Part shown: piece by piece, positions 17,401-26,185 of the stretch
Layout of the letters: every line of letters starts with the position of its first letter
How positions within the stretch are numbered: the stretch's first letter is position 1
Assembly: GCF_001593385.1 (NCBI RefSeq)
Contig: NZ_LUVZ01000001.1
Location: 1,116,001-1,180,000 of the forward strand
Origin: Chryseobacterium cucumeris
GTDB taxonomy: Bacteria > Bacteroidota > Bacteroidia > Flavobacteriales > Weeksellaceae
DNA: 64,000 bases
Reading direction: 5' to 3'
Notes under the pieces: generated by a model
The model's database searches: none
What the model was told of the DNA's origin: nothing
Seen by the model: the letters and a program-made list of their open reading frames with translations, nothing else
Position numbers and translations under genes: made by a program

Positions 17401-18543
17401 ATGAAAAAGACAAATCCTATCTGGCTGCTGACTCTACTTGTGATGCTTCCTCAGTTTGTAGAAACCATCTACAGTCCAGTTTTACCAATGGTACAGGAGA
17501 AATTTGAAGTGAATGAAGAATCAGTTACCTTAACGATCAGTTTATATTTTATAGCATTTGCGCTGGGGGTAGCATTCTGGGGTATTCAATGCGACAGGAT
17601 CGGAAGAAAAAAATCAATGGAATATGGTCTCATTACCTATGGAATCGGAACCCTGGCAGCTGTTTTTACTTCTGATTTTATGATTCTTCTTACAGCCAGG
17701 ATTATTTCAGCATTTGGAATTTCAGTGGGTTCCATTGTGACTCAAACCATTTTAAGAGACAGCTATGACAAAGATAATCTGAGTAAAGTATTTTCCTGGA
17801 TCGGAATCGGCTTATCTGTAAGTCCTGTAGTAGGAATGATTACCGGTTCGGTATTGGCTTCTTCCTTCGGATATCCGAGTGTATTCATCACATTATGTAT
17901 GCTGGCAATCCTATTCTTCATGCTCTCCCGACAGAAAATTTCGGAAACCCATCATTCGGAAAAGGAAATCAGCATGAATATTTTGATACGTTTGCTCAAG
18001 CGGATGCTCTGTGATCAGGACATCATCAGATGCTGTTTATTAATCATGAGTTTCAATGTTTTATTATTTTCATACTATTCGCTGGCTCCTTTTATTTTTA
18101 AAGAAAATCATTATTCATCTTATGTCTTTGGGTACAGCAGTATGATACTGGCAACAGGTACATTTGCAGGAGCAAAAATTAACAGATACCTGTTATTCAA
18201 GAATATACAACCTAACTATTTAGTAAAAGCAAGTATATGTATAGCATTTATCTCCTCTATTTTCGTATGGATTCTGATAGGTACAGGAATATACTTTTTA
18301 ATTCCTTATTTCTTCATTGTGATGGCATTCAGCATGGCTATTCCTAATATCTTGAGTACCGCCCTCATTCATTATAAAAGTGAGACAGGAAGTGCCGGAG
18401 CTTTATTGGGATTGATTTATTATATCCTGATAGGTTCAGGACTAATAGCGATTGGTTTTATACAGAACCTGGGAATTGCGTGTGTCTTGTTTTCTGGAAT
18501 TGGAGTTTGTACTTTATTGCTGTTTGGGAACAAAAAGAATTGA
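17401..18543 (+). CDS. MFS transporter, Bcr/CflA-like drug efflux type
   Basis: About 380 residues with 12 hydrophobic segments. Motif A (GIQCDRIGRKKSM) follows segment 2, and IVTQTILRDSY in segment 4 and GIGLSVSPVVGMITGS in segment 5 resemble the DHA1/Bcr subgroup, giving proton-driven efflux across the inner membrane; substrate unknown. The frame is open to an ATG at 17371, but the sequence AAACTTTG just before 17401 looks like a -7 box and MKKTNPIWLL is a typical beginning, so 17401 is preferred. Divergent from an AraC regulator. Confidence 0.82.
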   Translation: MKKTNPIWLLTLLVMLPQFVETIYSPVLPMVQEKFEVNEESVTLTISLYFIAFALGVAFWGIQCDRIGRKKSMEYGLITYGIGTLAAVFTSDFMILLTARIISAFGISVGSIVTQTILRDSYDKDNLSKVFSWIGIGLSVSPVVGMITGSVLASSFGYPSVFITLCMLAILFFMLSRQKISETHHSEKEISMNILIRLLKRMLCDQDIIRCCLLIMSFNVLLFSYYSLAPFIFKENHYSSYVFGYSSMILATGTFAGAKINRYLLFKNIQPNYLVKASICIAFISSIFVWILIGTGIYFLIPYFFIVMAFSMAIPNILSTALIHYKSETGSAGALLGLIYYILIGSGLIAIGFIQNLGIACVLFSGIGVCTLLLFGNKKN

Positions 18544-18545
18544 TT

Positions 18546-18665
18546 TTGAAACATTAAGTTAATGAAGTTAATAAGAATAGTTAAGTTTCATCAAAGATGA
18601 AAAATTAAGTAAAATGTTTATAAAGCTTATTATTTTTACTCACTTGCAAAAACTTAATGTTTCAA
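18546..18665. repeat. 120-bp element bounded by 15-bp perfect inverted repeats
   Basis: TTGAAACATTAAGTT (18546-18560) and its exact reverse complement (18651-18665). The inside is AT-rich with partial self-complementarity. It fills the space between the convergent MFS and hydrolase genes. It has the form of a small MITE-like or palindromic element, without a coding region. Confidence 0.65.
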
Positions 18666-18688
18666 ATATTTTATAGTTTACAATGAAA

Positions 18689-19681
18689 TTATTGTATAAA
18701 ATTATACAGTGCTTCAATAAATTTAGGATAGACTTCGATATGAGGAAGATGCCCTACATTTTCAATTTCGACAAGCTTTGAACCCGCAATTTCACGTTGA
18801 GTTTTCTTTCCCAATTCCTGATATTGCCCCATTTTAGGTTGAAGTTCTTTAGGAGCTCTGTCCTTTCCTATTGCGGTTCTGTCTCTTGTTCCAATAATAA
18901 GCAAGGTAGGAACTTTGATATTTTTAAACTCATAACATACCGGCTGATTGTAAATCATATCTGTGGTAAGTGCAGCATCCCAAGCTACCTGAGGATAATC
19001 TTTATGAAGAGTCCATCCTGCGATTAAGTCAAGCCAGGGTTGATATTCTTCTTTCCATTTGTTGTCGTAATAGAATTTAAGCTGATAATTCTTATACGTT
19101 TCAGCTGTATTTTTAAGTTCAGACTGATAAGCCTGGTCAATGGTCTGGTAGGCTGCAAAAGTTTTATAATCTTCCAGTCCGATCGGGTTTTCGAGAATCA
19201 GTTTCTGTACTTTCTCAGGATATAGTAATGTAAATCTGGTGGCCACCATTCCTCCCATTGAATGTCCCAATACTATGGCTTTGTCAATTTTCAGTTCATC
19301 CAGAACCGCTTTTGTATTTTCTGCAAGCTGTGAAAAAGAAAATTGGTAAGTATGAGGCTTTGAAGATTTTCCAAATCCTATCTGATCAGGAATCACTACC
19401 CGGAATCCTTTGGCAGAAAGGTCTTTTGCTGTTCTTTCCCAGTACGCTCCATTAAAGTTTTTGCCGTGGAGAAGCATGACCGTTTTTCCGTTCGGTTTTT
19501 GCGGTCTTACATCCATATAAGCCATTTTCAAATCTTCGCCCTGAGACTTGAAATTGAGATAATGTACTTCGTAAGGATATTGATAATCAGACAGCATTGC
19601 ATCCAGAGGTTTTACCTGTGAAAACATAAAACCGGAGACTGTCAAAGAAAAAACAGTCATTATATTTCTGAAATGTTTCAT
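18689..19681 (-). CDS. Exported alpha/beta hydrolase
   Basis: 330 residues with signal peptide MKHFRNIMTVFSLTVSGFMFSQ. The alpha/beta hydrolase fold is clear: oxyanion HG in MLLHGKNFNGAYW, nucleophile elbow GHSMGG (about 142-147), acid GTRDRTAIG and histidine in ENVGHLPHIE. Esterase, haloalkane-type or other hydrolysis is possible; the substrate is unknown. Probably periplasmic. Single gene, co-oriented with the DMT gene upstream but separated from it by a terminator. Confidence 0.88.
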   Translation of the reverse strand: MKHFRNIMTVFSLTVSGFMFSQVKPLDAMLSDYQYPYEVHYLNFKSQGEDLKMAYMDVRPQKPNGKTVMLLHGKNFNGAYWERTAKDLSAKGFRVVIPDQIGFGKSSKPHTYQFSFSQLAENTKAVLDELKIDKAIVLGHSMGGMVATRFTLLYPEKVQKLILENPIGLEDYKTFAAYQTIDQAYQSELKNTAETYKNYQLKFYYDNKWKEEYQPWLDLIAGWTLHKDYPQVAWDAALTTDMIYNQPVCYEFKNIKVPTLLIIGTRDRTAIGKDRAPKELQPKMGQYQELGKKTQREIAGSKLVEIENVGHLPHIEVYPKFIEALYNFIQ

Positions 19682-19707
19682 GAAACGTTTATTTTAAAGA
19701 TAAAATT

Positions 19708-19736
19708 AAAAAAAACCGCTCCAAAAGGAACGGTTT
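19708..19736 (-). terminator. Terminator of the DMT transporter gene
   Basis: Minus strand: AAACCGTTCC, TTTT loop, GGAGCGGTTT with one T.G pair, followed by a run of T. Confidence 0.85.
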
Positions 19737-19771
19737 CAACTGTTATTTTTAGTTAAATATTTTTTAGACAA

Positions 19772-20749
19772 TTATGCCATTGAAACTTCTTTTTCTTTTT
19801 TTGAAGGTAAATTCATCAAAACAATGGCAAAAAGAATCAGAACAATTCCTACCCACTGGATCAGAAATACTTTCTCTCCCAACAAAACAAAAGCCATGGT
19901 AACAGAAACCGGAAGTTCCAGTGATGAAACGATACTTCCAAGTCCCAATCCTGCATTGGGAAACCCAACATTGAATAAGATTGGCGGGATAATTGTTCCA
20001 AAAAGAGCCAGTACAAATCCATACGTGAGAAATATTGAATAATTAAATGAATGGATATGCTCTGTATTATCGGTAAAATTCAGGTATAATGATTTTAAAC
20101 CATCAAAATACATAGGCCCTATCTGGGCAAAGAATAAGAATGCAAAAACTACAACAGAACCACCTGCCAGCATAATAATACTCTTTCTGAAAACCGGAAG
20201 ATGAGTAGCCAGTGTGTTTGAAGTAAACATCGTCAAAGTATAGGAAGCTGCTGCCATCAGTCCCCAGAAAACCCCATGCCAGTCCAGTTCTATTTCCATA
20301 TTAATAAGATTTGTTGCCAGAACCGTTCCCAATAATACGATAACCACAGAGACCACTTTTCTTGTATTAGGCAGCTTTTTTGTAATAATACTCTCTACTA
20401 CCACACTAAACCATACCGACTGCATCAATAATACAATAGCAATGGAAACATTGATATATTGTACGGCAATATAATAAAATAAACTGGTACCTCCCAAAGA
20501 AGTTCCTGCAAGCAAGAGCATTCTTACTTCTTTAGAACTTGGCATTGATAATTTCTGCTTTGAGGTTATGGTCTGAATAAAGTTGAGGATCAAAAGTCCT
20601 GTCAAACCTAAAACGAATTGGGAAGTAGTAACTTCTGAGGTTGTAAAACCATCATGATAAGCCATTTTCACAAAAGTGGCTAACATACCGTATATACTAG
20701 CTCCAATCCCTACAAATAAAACACCTTTTAGTATATTTTTCTTCTTCAT
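19772..20749 (-). CDS. EamA/DMT family transporter
   Basis: About 325 residues, ten hydrophobic segments in two EamA repeats (about 8-150 and 160-310); GSIVSSLELPVSVTMAFVLLGE near the end is a typical EamA signature. Likely an inner-membrane metabolite exporter of unknown substrate. The frame can be read to a TTG at 20770, but that codon lies inside the -7 box (20768-20775), so the ATG at 20749 (MKKKNILKG) is the start. Confidence 0.88.
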   Translation of the reverse strand: MKKKNILKGVLFVGIGASIYGMLATFVKMAYHDGFTTSEVTTSQFVLGLTGLLILNFIQTITSKQKLSMPSSKEVRMLLLAGTSLGGTSLFYYIAVQYINVSIAIVLLMQSVWFSVVVESIITKKLPNTRKVVSVVIVLLGTVLATNLINMEIELDWHGVFWGLMAAASYTLTMFTSNTLATHLPVFRKSIIMLAGGSVVVFAFLFFAQIGPMYFDGLKSLYLNFTDNTEHIHSFNYSIFLTYGFVLALFGTIIPPILFNVGFPNAGLGLGSIVSSLELPVSVTMAFVLLGEKVFLIQWVGIVLILFAIVLMNLPSKKEKEVSMA

Positions 20750-20767
20750 AATTTTTTTAACAGCCTG

Positions 20768-20775
20768 CAAAGGTA
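20768..20775 (-). promoter_or_regulatory. -7 box TACCTTTG of the DMT gene
   Basis: A perfect TAnnTTTG match followed by CA, 18 bp before the ATG at 20749. It decides the start of the gene by excluding the upstream TTG. Confidence 0.65.
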
Positions 20776-20822
20776 CGACATATTAATTTAATCATTCTGA
20801 AGTGTCATGGTAATAGATAAAT

Positions 20823-20854
20823 AAAATCGCCGCAAGCAAGCTTGTGGCGATTTT
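20823..20854. terminator. Terminator of the M36 peptidase gene
   Basis: A 14-bp stem AAAATCGCC(G/A)CAAG / CTTG(T/C)GGCGATTTT with one G.T pair and a 4-nt loop, 22 bp after the stop. Confidence 0.85.
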
Positions 20855-20875
20855 GAGATTGTTTATAAAAGTAAA

Positions 20876-23512
20876 TTATTTTTTAACCATTACTTTCGAA
20901 GCAGCTTCGAAACCTAGTCCTTTGATTTTAACCATATAAGTTCCGTTAACAAGATTGCTAGTAGAAATTGCTTTCTTAGCATCCGGTGAGATTTTATCTT
21001 CTGAAGAAACCAGCTTACCAGACATATCGTAAAGTTCTACACTTACTTTTCCAAGAGTATTGCTTGGGAACTTAATATAGAACTCGTCCTTGGCAGGATT
21101 TGGATAGATAGAAACATTATTGTTCTTATCTGCATTTACATCATTAGTAGCCAACAAACATGCCTCCGGAACATTAAAATCCTGAACCTGGTCATTAATA
21201 TTATTTTTAACTCCCGCTGATGCATTTACCCCTAAACCTCTTCTTGCAAACACACCCCAGATCATACATTTATCCTGTCCCTGAGTAGTTGCCAGCTCAG
21301 CTGCTAAAATTGCATTTCTTCCATCAATAAAGCTAGGGTTACAACCCTGAAGTTTAAGAGCATCCGTTACTAACTGTAATACTTTTGTGCTTCCATTAGG
21401 CGTTGTGGACAATACGTCTGAAGAGTAACCATATTTTTCAACATATTTCCAGTGAAGATCCCATAGCATGGTTGCCCAAACAAAACCAATAGAGTGTACA
21501 TCCGGAACAACAGCTGATCCGTTATTGTATTCCATTCCGTTGGTATTTCCGTAGGTAAATCCGTTAACAGCAAGATTTGTAGAATATTTCGCAGGTCTGA
21601 TACCACCGCCTGTTATTGGTTGTCCTATTGCATAAGTCCCTATACCTCTAGCCACTGTAGCATCATCTCCGGCTTTATTAGTCAACATTAAAGCAAAGAA
21701 ATCAGACCATCCTTCTCCCATTTGTTCTTTACTAATTCCTGAGTTCAGACAGTTGTATCCGGTGCCGGTCATTCTGTTGGAAATTCCGTGACCATATTCG
21801 TGAGTTACGATTCCGTTATCAAAGCTTCCGTCAGGGGTCATATTTCTTTTTAAGGTAACATTTACTACTGTACTTGCTGCAAGCTGAGTTTTGATATATT
21901 CACCTTCTGCATTGGTAATCAATACTGAAGGGATTGTAATTGCCGGATCATCACCCGCCATATTTCCCAAAGTAGAACCATTTACTGCGTTATTGTAAAC
22001 AATAGCCGCTTTAGCTCCTGCATCCTGAAGGTTTTTCACTTTTATGGCAAAAGCACATGTTCCTCTCTCAACCAATCCTATTTTATCAACCAATGAACTT
22101 GCAGGCAGAGCCGTACATCCATCTAACACTGATGAAAGTGCTACATCTCCTGTTACTCCATTTATAGGTAGTGGGTTACCAAACTGTGCAGTTCCGGCTC
22201 CCGGTGTACGGGAAACAGCAGCGGTAGGTGCATTATAATAGAAAATTCTTCCAACAGAAGACCATAGGTACATCTGCATTTTACCATTATATCCGTCTGG
22301 TGGTGAAGAGAAGTTAGCATTATTTAATCCACTTCCATCCTGAGCCTCTGCATATACAGAATCATCTTCTCCTGTTGCAGCTCCATTTCCAAAATTGTTC
22401 TGCTGAAAGTTTCTTCCGGTTTCTGTAAATCCAAATTTGTAGAAAACATCATGAATTCTATTATTCAGATAAAATAAATTCGTAATAGAAGCATTTCTGT
22501 TGTTTAATGGAGTTTCATTAATATTAAAAGGAAAATCAAAATTTCTTGTTGCCCCACCTTCTGCCGGAGTTCCTGTAAGATAATCCGGTGCTGTTAAAGC
22601 TGTTCCTGCTGCATCTTCATAGGCAAAAACATTATTTCCTCTCGTAATGGTATAATGATTAGTTCCGTCAGAATGCCATCCTTCAGGAGAAGCACTCAGA
22701 ATCCATGGATTGTTAATGATGGATCTTGAACCAAAAGTGGGTGCTTCAATTGGTAATGGAAATACGTTATATGATGCATTATCAGGTAAAAGCAATGGAA
22801 TATTATTATTCTGTGCTACACTATTCTGAGGCCCAACTAATGTATTTTGAAAATGATCAGCATGGCTTTCCCCTACTTCTGAACCGTAAGCATCATGATG
22901 GAAATTACATGATAGTGTCAGATTGTTTTTCAACAGGATATTTCCATTGTTGGCATCTACTAAAATATTCCAGTAATTGGGAGATTTTGGCTCCATTAAA
23001 ATATATTCGTAAGCCAAACGCAAGTTTCCATTCTCGTCATTTGTATAAACTAATCTTTGATTAGCAGATGTAGCTCTTTTCTGAGTCTTTTCAAGATATC
23101 CGAGAATCGTGAAATTCGCAATATCAGGATTCTTCAGATCCTCGGCAATTTTTTGAAGAGCTGTATTTTTATTAATAGCAGCTGTACCTGAAGTAGATGT
23201 AGTATAATCTGTAACAAAATTATCTGTGTAGTAAATAATTTTATTGTCCCTGATCAATGCTGTTCCTACAGAACTGTATACCGGCAAACCATTATAAGTC
23301 TGTAAAAATTTAACCACATTACCATTCAATGATTTTGACGGATCTATATTATCAACAATGATATTATTAAGATCAGACTTTTTATATTCCCTTATTTTAT
23401 TTTGAGAAATATAATCTTTAATCAGTTTTTCATTATCCTGTCCGAACAATATTGCAGGAAATGCAGAAAATACTGCAAATAAAAGAGGTAGAGCTTTGTT
23501 TTTCATATCCAT
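20876..23512 (-). CDS. M36 (fungalysin-type) metallopeptidase with PA domain and T9SS type A sorting domain
   Basis: 878 residues; signal peptide ending in AILFGQ. An FTP-type propeptide (about 30-190) precedes the peptidase: zinc motif HEYGHGISNRM near residue 572 and the third ligand in MGEGWSDFFALML. A protease-associated domain (about 440-560, with GLVERGTCAFAIKVKNLQDA) is inserted before the HExxH, as in other Flavobacteriia M36 enzymes. The C terminus is a type A sorting domain (VSIYPNPAKDEFYIKF ... VNGTYMVKIKG). A secreted broad-range protease carried by T9SS. ATG at 23506 is an equally possible start. Confidence 0.94.
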   Translation of the reverse strand: MDMKNKALPLLFAVFSAFPAILFGQDNEKLIKDYISQNKIREYKKSDLNNIIVDNIDPSKSLNGNVVKFLQTYNGLPVYSSVGTALIRDNKIIYYTDNFVTDYTTSTSGTAAINKNTALQKIAEDLKNPDIANFTILGYLEKTQKRATSANQRLVYTNDENGNLRLAYEYILMEPKSPNYWNILVDANNGNILLKNNLTLSCNFHHDAYGSEVGESHADHFQNTLVGPQNSVAQNNNIPLLLPDNASYNVFPLPIEAPTFGSRSIINNPWILSASPEGWHSDGTNHYTITRGNNVFAYEDAAGTALTAPDYLTGTPAEGGATRNFDFPFNINETPLNNRNASITNLFYLNNRIHDVFYKFGFTETGRNFQQNNFGNGAATGEDDSVYAEAQDGSGLNNANFSSPPDGYNGKMQMYLWSSVGRIFYYNAPTAAVSRTPGAGTAQFGNPLPINGVTGDVALSSVLDGCTALPASSLVDKIGLVERGTCAFAIKVKNLQDAGAKAAIVYNNAVNGSTLGNMAGDDPAITIPSVLITNAEGEYIKTQLAASTVVNVTLKRNMTPDGSFDNGIVTHEYGHGISNRMTGTGYNCLNSGISKEQMGEGWSDFFALMLTNKAGDDATVARGIGTYAIGQPITGGGIRPAKYSTNLAVNGFTYGNTNGMEYNNGSAVVPDVHSIGFVWATMLWDLHWKYVEKYGYSSDVLSTTPNGSTKVLQLVTDALKLQGCNPSFIDGRNAILAAELATTQGQDKCMIWGVFARRGLGVNASAGVKNNINDQVQDFNVPEACLLATNDVNADKNNNVSIYPNPAKDEFYIKFPSNTLGKVSVELYDMSGKLVSSEDKISPDAKKAISTSNLVNGTYMVKIKGLGFEAASKVMVKK

Positions 23513-23849
23513 TATTAAAGGCGCTAATCTACAAATAATTCACAAAACTTTACGATTTTTTTTAACAAAAATAAATATGTAAATAAATACCTAAATAAAA
23601 CAAAAAAAATCAAACTATTTTACATATTCCTCAATTAATAGAATAAAATAATATACTTAGATATTCAAGATTGTTTTTATTCTGTTTCTTTGATTTTTTT
23701 AGTTTAAATATTTCACAATACAAATAAATCTTTAATATAAATTTCTCATACAAACAAGACTCAACTATTTTTTATAATGTTATGTCTAATTTTTAAGAAA
23801 CTCCTTTCCAATATCTTACATACAATTCTGCTATCCTATGTATATTCAT
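23513..23849. other. AT-rich intergenic region
   Basis: Very AT-rich spacer upstream of the M36 gene. No open frame with support, no clear repeat and no convincing TAnnTTTG box with a -33 element was found. Confidence 0.4.
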
Positions 23850-23850
23850 A

Positions 23851-23876
23851 AAAAAAGCCGCTCGGATGAGCGGCTT
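23851..23876. terminator. rpsA terminator
   Basis: Perfect stem AAGCCGCTC / GAGCGGCTT with loop GGAT; T run on the minus strand. It lies 23 bp after the rpsA stop. Confidence 0.88.
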
Positions 23877-23899
23877 CATATTTATATATGGTTCAAAGA

Positions 23900-25690
23900 T
23901 TATTTACCTTCTTCCATTTTTCTTTTCAACTCTGCTAATGCATCGATGTCTCCAAGAGTAGATCTTTCTTCGTTGTTAGAAGAAGAAGTTACGTTTCTAG
24001 AAGAAGCTTCTTTTACGTTTTTCTTCTCTTCGTCTCTGAAGATACCTGTGTGAGATACTACTACTCTCTTGAATTCTTTGTTGAATTCGATTACTTTGAA
24101 CTGAGCATCTTCACCTTTTTTGATTTTAGATCCATCTTCTTTCTCTAATAATCTTGAAGGGCAGAATGCTTCTACTTCAGCATCTTCGAATTGAACAGAA
24201 GCTCCTTTATCGTGAACTTCTACAGCTTTACCAGCGTGGATAGTTCCTTCAGCATATTTAGTTTCGAATTTATCCCATGGGTTTTCAGTCAATTGCTTGT
24301 GACCTAGAGATAATCTTCTAGCTTGGATATCTAATTCAAGAACTACAACGTCTAATTTATCACCTACTGCGCAGAACTCAGATGGGTGCTTGATTTTCTT
24401 AGTCCAAGAAAGATCAGAGATGTAGATTAATCCGTCGATACCTTCTTCTAACTCTACGAATACACCAAAGTTAGTGAAGTTTCTTACAGTTCCTACATGC
24501 TGAGATCCTACCGGATACTTAGCTTCGATGTTTTCCCATGGATCTTTAGACAACTGCTTGATACCAAGAGAAATTTTTCTTTCTTCTCTATCTAAAGTTA
24601 ATACTTCAGCTTCTACTTCATCACCTACTTTTACAAAATCTCCAGCAGATCTTAAGTGAGTAGACCAAGACATTTCAGAAACGTGGATTAATCCTTCAAC
24701 ACCTGGAGCAATTTCTACGAATGCACCATAGTCAGCAAGAACTACTACTTTTCCTTTTACTTTGTCACCTACTTTCAAGTCAGCAGAAAGAGCATCCCAA
24801 GGATGAGCTTCTAATTGCTTCATACCTAATTGAATTCTTGTTTTCTCATCATCGAAATCAAGGATTACAACTTTTACAGTCTGTCCGTCCTCTAGGATTT
24901 CAGATGGGTGGTTCACTCTAGACCAAGAAAGGTCTGTAATGTGGATCAATCCATCAACACCTCCTAAGTCAATGAATACACCGTAAGAAGTAATGTTCTT
25001 AACAGTTCCTTCAAGAACCTGACCTTTTTCAAGCTGAGCGATGATTTCTTTTTTCTGACCTTCGATATCTGCTTCGATCAATGCTTTGTGAGATACTACT
25101 ACGTTTTTGAACTCAGGGTTGATTTTCACAACTTTGAACTCCATAGTTTTTCCTACGAACTGATCGTAATCTTTAATTGGCTTAACGTCAATTTGAGAAC
25201 CAGGTAAGAATGCTTCGATTCCGTGAACGTCAACGATCATACCACCTTTAGTTCTAGATTTAACAAAACCGTTAACGATTTCTCCAGTTTCGTGAAGTTC
25301 GTTTACTTTATCCCAAGCTTTAAGCGTTCTAGCTTTTCTGTGAGATAATTGTAACTGTCCAGTTTTGTCTTCTCTCTTGTCAACCATTACTTCTACCTCG
25401 TCACCTACTTTCAGGCCTTGGTTGTAACGGAATTCGTTTAGAGAGATAACACCTTCAGATTTGAAGTTGATGTCTACGATAGCTTCTTTATCAGTTAATC
25501 TTACAACTTTACCAACTAAAACGTCGTTATCGTCAAGGTTGTTTAATGATCCGTTGTAGATTTCTTCTAAATCGCTTTTTTCTTTTCTCGCATCTGCATC
25601 AAGACCTGATTCGAATGAATCCCAATCAAATTGTTCTGGTGCTACGTTTTGGTTTAATAAAACCTCTGCTGAATTTGTCTCTTTTGACAT
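23900..25690 (-). CDS. rpsA: 30S ribosomal protein S1
   Basis: 596 residues with about six S1 (OB-fold) repeats between residues 55 and 560. The repeated G.FV..(F/Y)G.FV(E/D)L core is easily read, for example VKNITSYGVFIDLGGVDGLI and VRNFTNFGVFVELEEGIDGL, each followed by HP(S)E and a G(M/I)KQL linker. It binds mRNA at the 30S platform and helps initiation. The acidic N terminus and a Ser-rich C-terminal tail are usual in Bacteroidota. Because leaders here have poor Shine-Dalgarno sites, S1 is probably important for start selection. Single gene with its own promoter. Confidence 0.97.
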   Translation of the reverse strand: MSKETNSAEVLLNQNVAPEQFDWDSFESGLDADARKEKSDLEEIYNGSLNNLDDNDVLVGKVVRLTDKEAIVDINFKSEGVISLNEFRYNQGLKVGDEVEVMVDKREDKTGQLQLSHRKARTLKAWDKVNELHETGEIVNGFVKSRTKGGMIVDVHGIEAFLPGSQIDVKPIKDYDQFVGKTMEFKVVKINPEFKNVVVSHKALIEADIEGQKKEIIAQLEKGQVLEGTVKNITSYGVFIDLGGVDGLIHITDLSWSRVNHPSEILEDGQTVKVVILDFDDEKTRIQLGMKQLEAHPWDALSADLKVGDKVKGKVVVLADYGAFVEIAPGVEGLIHVSEMSWSTHLRSAGDFVKVGDEVEAEVLTLDREERKISLGIKQLSKDPWENIEAKYPVGSQHVGTVRNFTNFGVFVELEEGIDGLIYISDLSWTKKIKHPSEFCAVGDKLDVVVLELDIQARRLSLGHKQLTENPWDKFETKYAEGTIHAGKAVEVHDKGASVQFEDAEVEAFCPSRLLEKEDGSKIKKGEDAQFKVIEFNKEFKRVVVSHTGIFRDEEKKNVKEASSRNVTSSSNNEERSTLGDIDALAELKRKMEEGK

Positions 25691-25811
25691 TTTCTAATAA
25701 AATTTGTATTCCTTCTTTTTTAACGGTTTGAATAAATGCGGATTAAAAAATACGGAAGTAATTAATTGTAAGTAATTTACTCTTCAAACCTTTTTGCCCC
25801 AAAAGTGGGTG

Positions 25812-25842
25812 CAAAGATATGAATTTTATTTAAAATAAGCAA
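25812..25842 (-). promoter_or_regulatory. rpsA promoter
   Basis: On the minus strand a -33 TTG (25840-25842), 20-bp spacer and a perfect -7 box TATCTTTG (25812-25819) followed by CA. The leader would be about 115 nt, long enough for autoregulation by S1, which is only inferred. Confidence 0.8.
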
Positions 25843-26173
25843 TAGATTTCAGTAGACTAATATTTAATATATATATTTAAAAATCAATACTTTGATTAAA
25901 AGAATGCTTCAACTGAGCCCAACACGGCATCCTAATATTAACTTCCTTACATTCAGAATGAAGCAGTATCAGCTGTTATGCCGGGCATGAGCTGAAAGTT
26001 TACGAACGTAATTCACGAATCATCTGTAATAAATAGGATAACTCAATGTGCTTCTTCATTTCGCTACCCTTCATTCAGAGTGACAGGAACACAGAAATAA
26101 AGAAGAGCAATACTTTCCTACTCTAAAACTCTAAGGCCCTACCACTCTCAAACCCTCGAACTCCAAAATTCAT
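25843..26173. other. Intergenic region with repeat-like sequence
   Basis: No gene is supported. It contains two similar phrases, CATTCAGAATGAAG (25951-25964) and CATTCAGAGTGACA (26072-26085), and GCCGGGCATGAGC. These resemble degenerate interspersed repeats, but no element boundaries can be set. Confidence 0.35.
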
Positions 26174-26181
26174 TACCTTTG
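26174..26181 (+). promoter_or_regulatory. -7 box TACCTTTG of the helicase gene
   Basis: A perfect TAnnTTTG match ending only 4 bp before the ATG at 26186. If used, the mRNA would be leaderless or nearly so. Confidence 0.55.
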
Positions 26182-26185
26182 CAGC

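Noticed and set aside
20750..20770. TTG start giving seven extra residues in the DMT gene
   Set aside because: The TTG lies in the TACCTTTG -7 box, so it would be upstream of the transcript.
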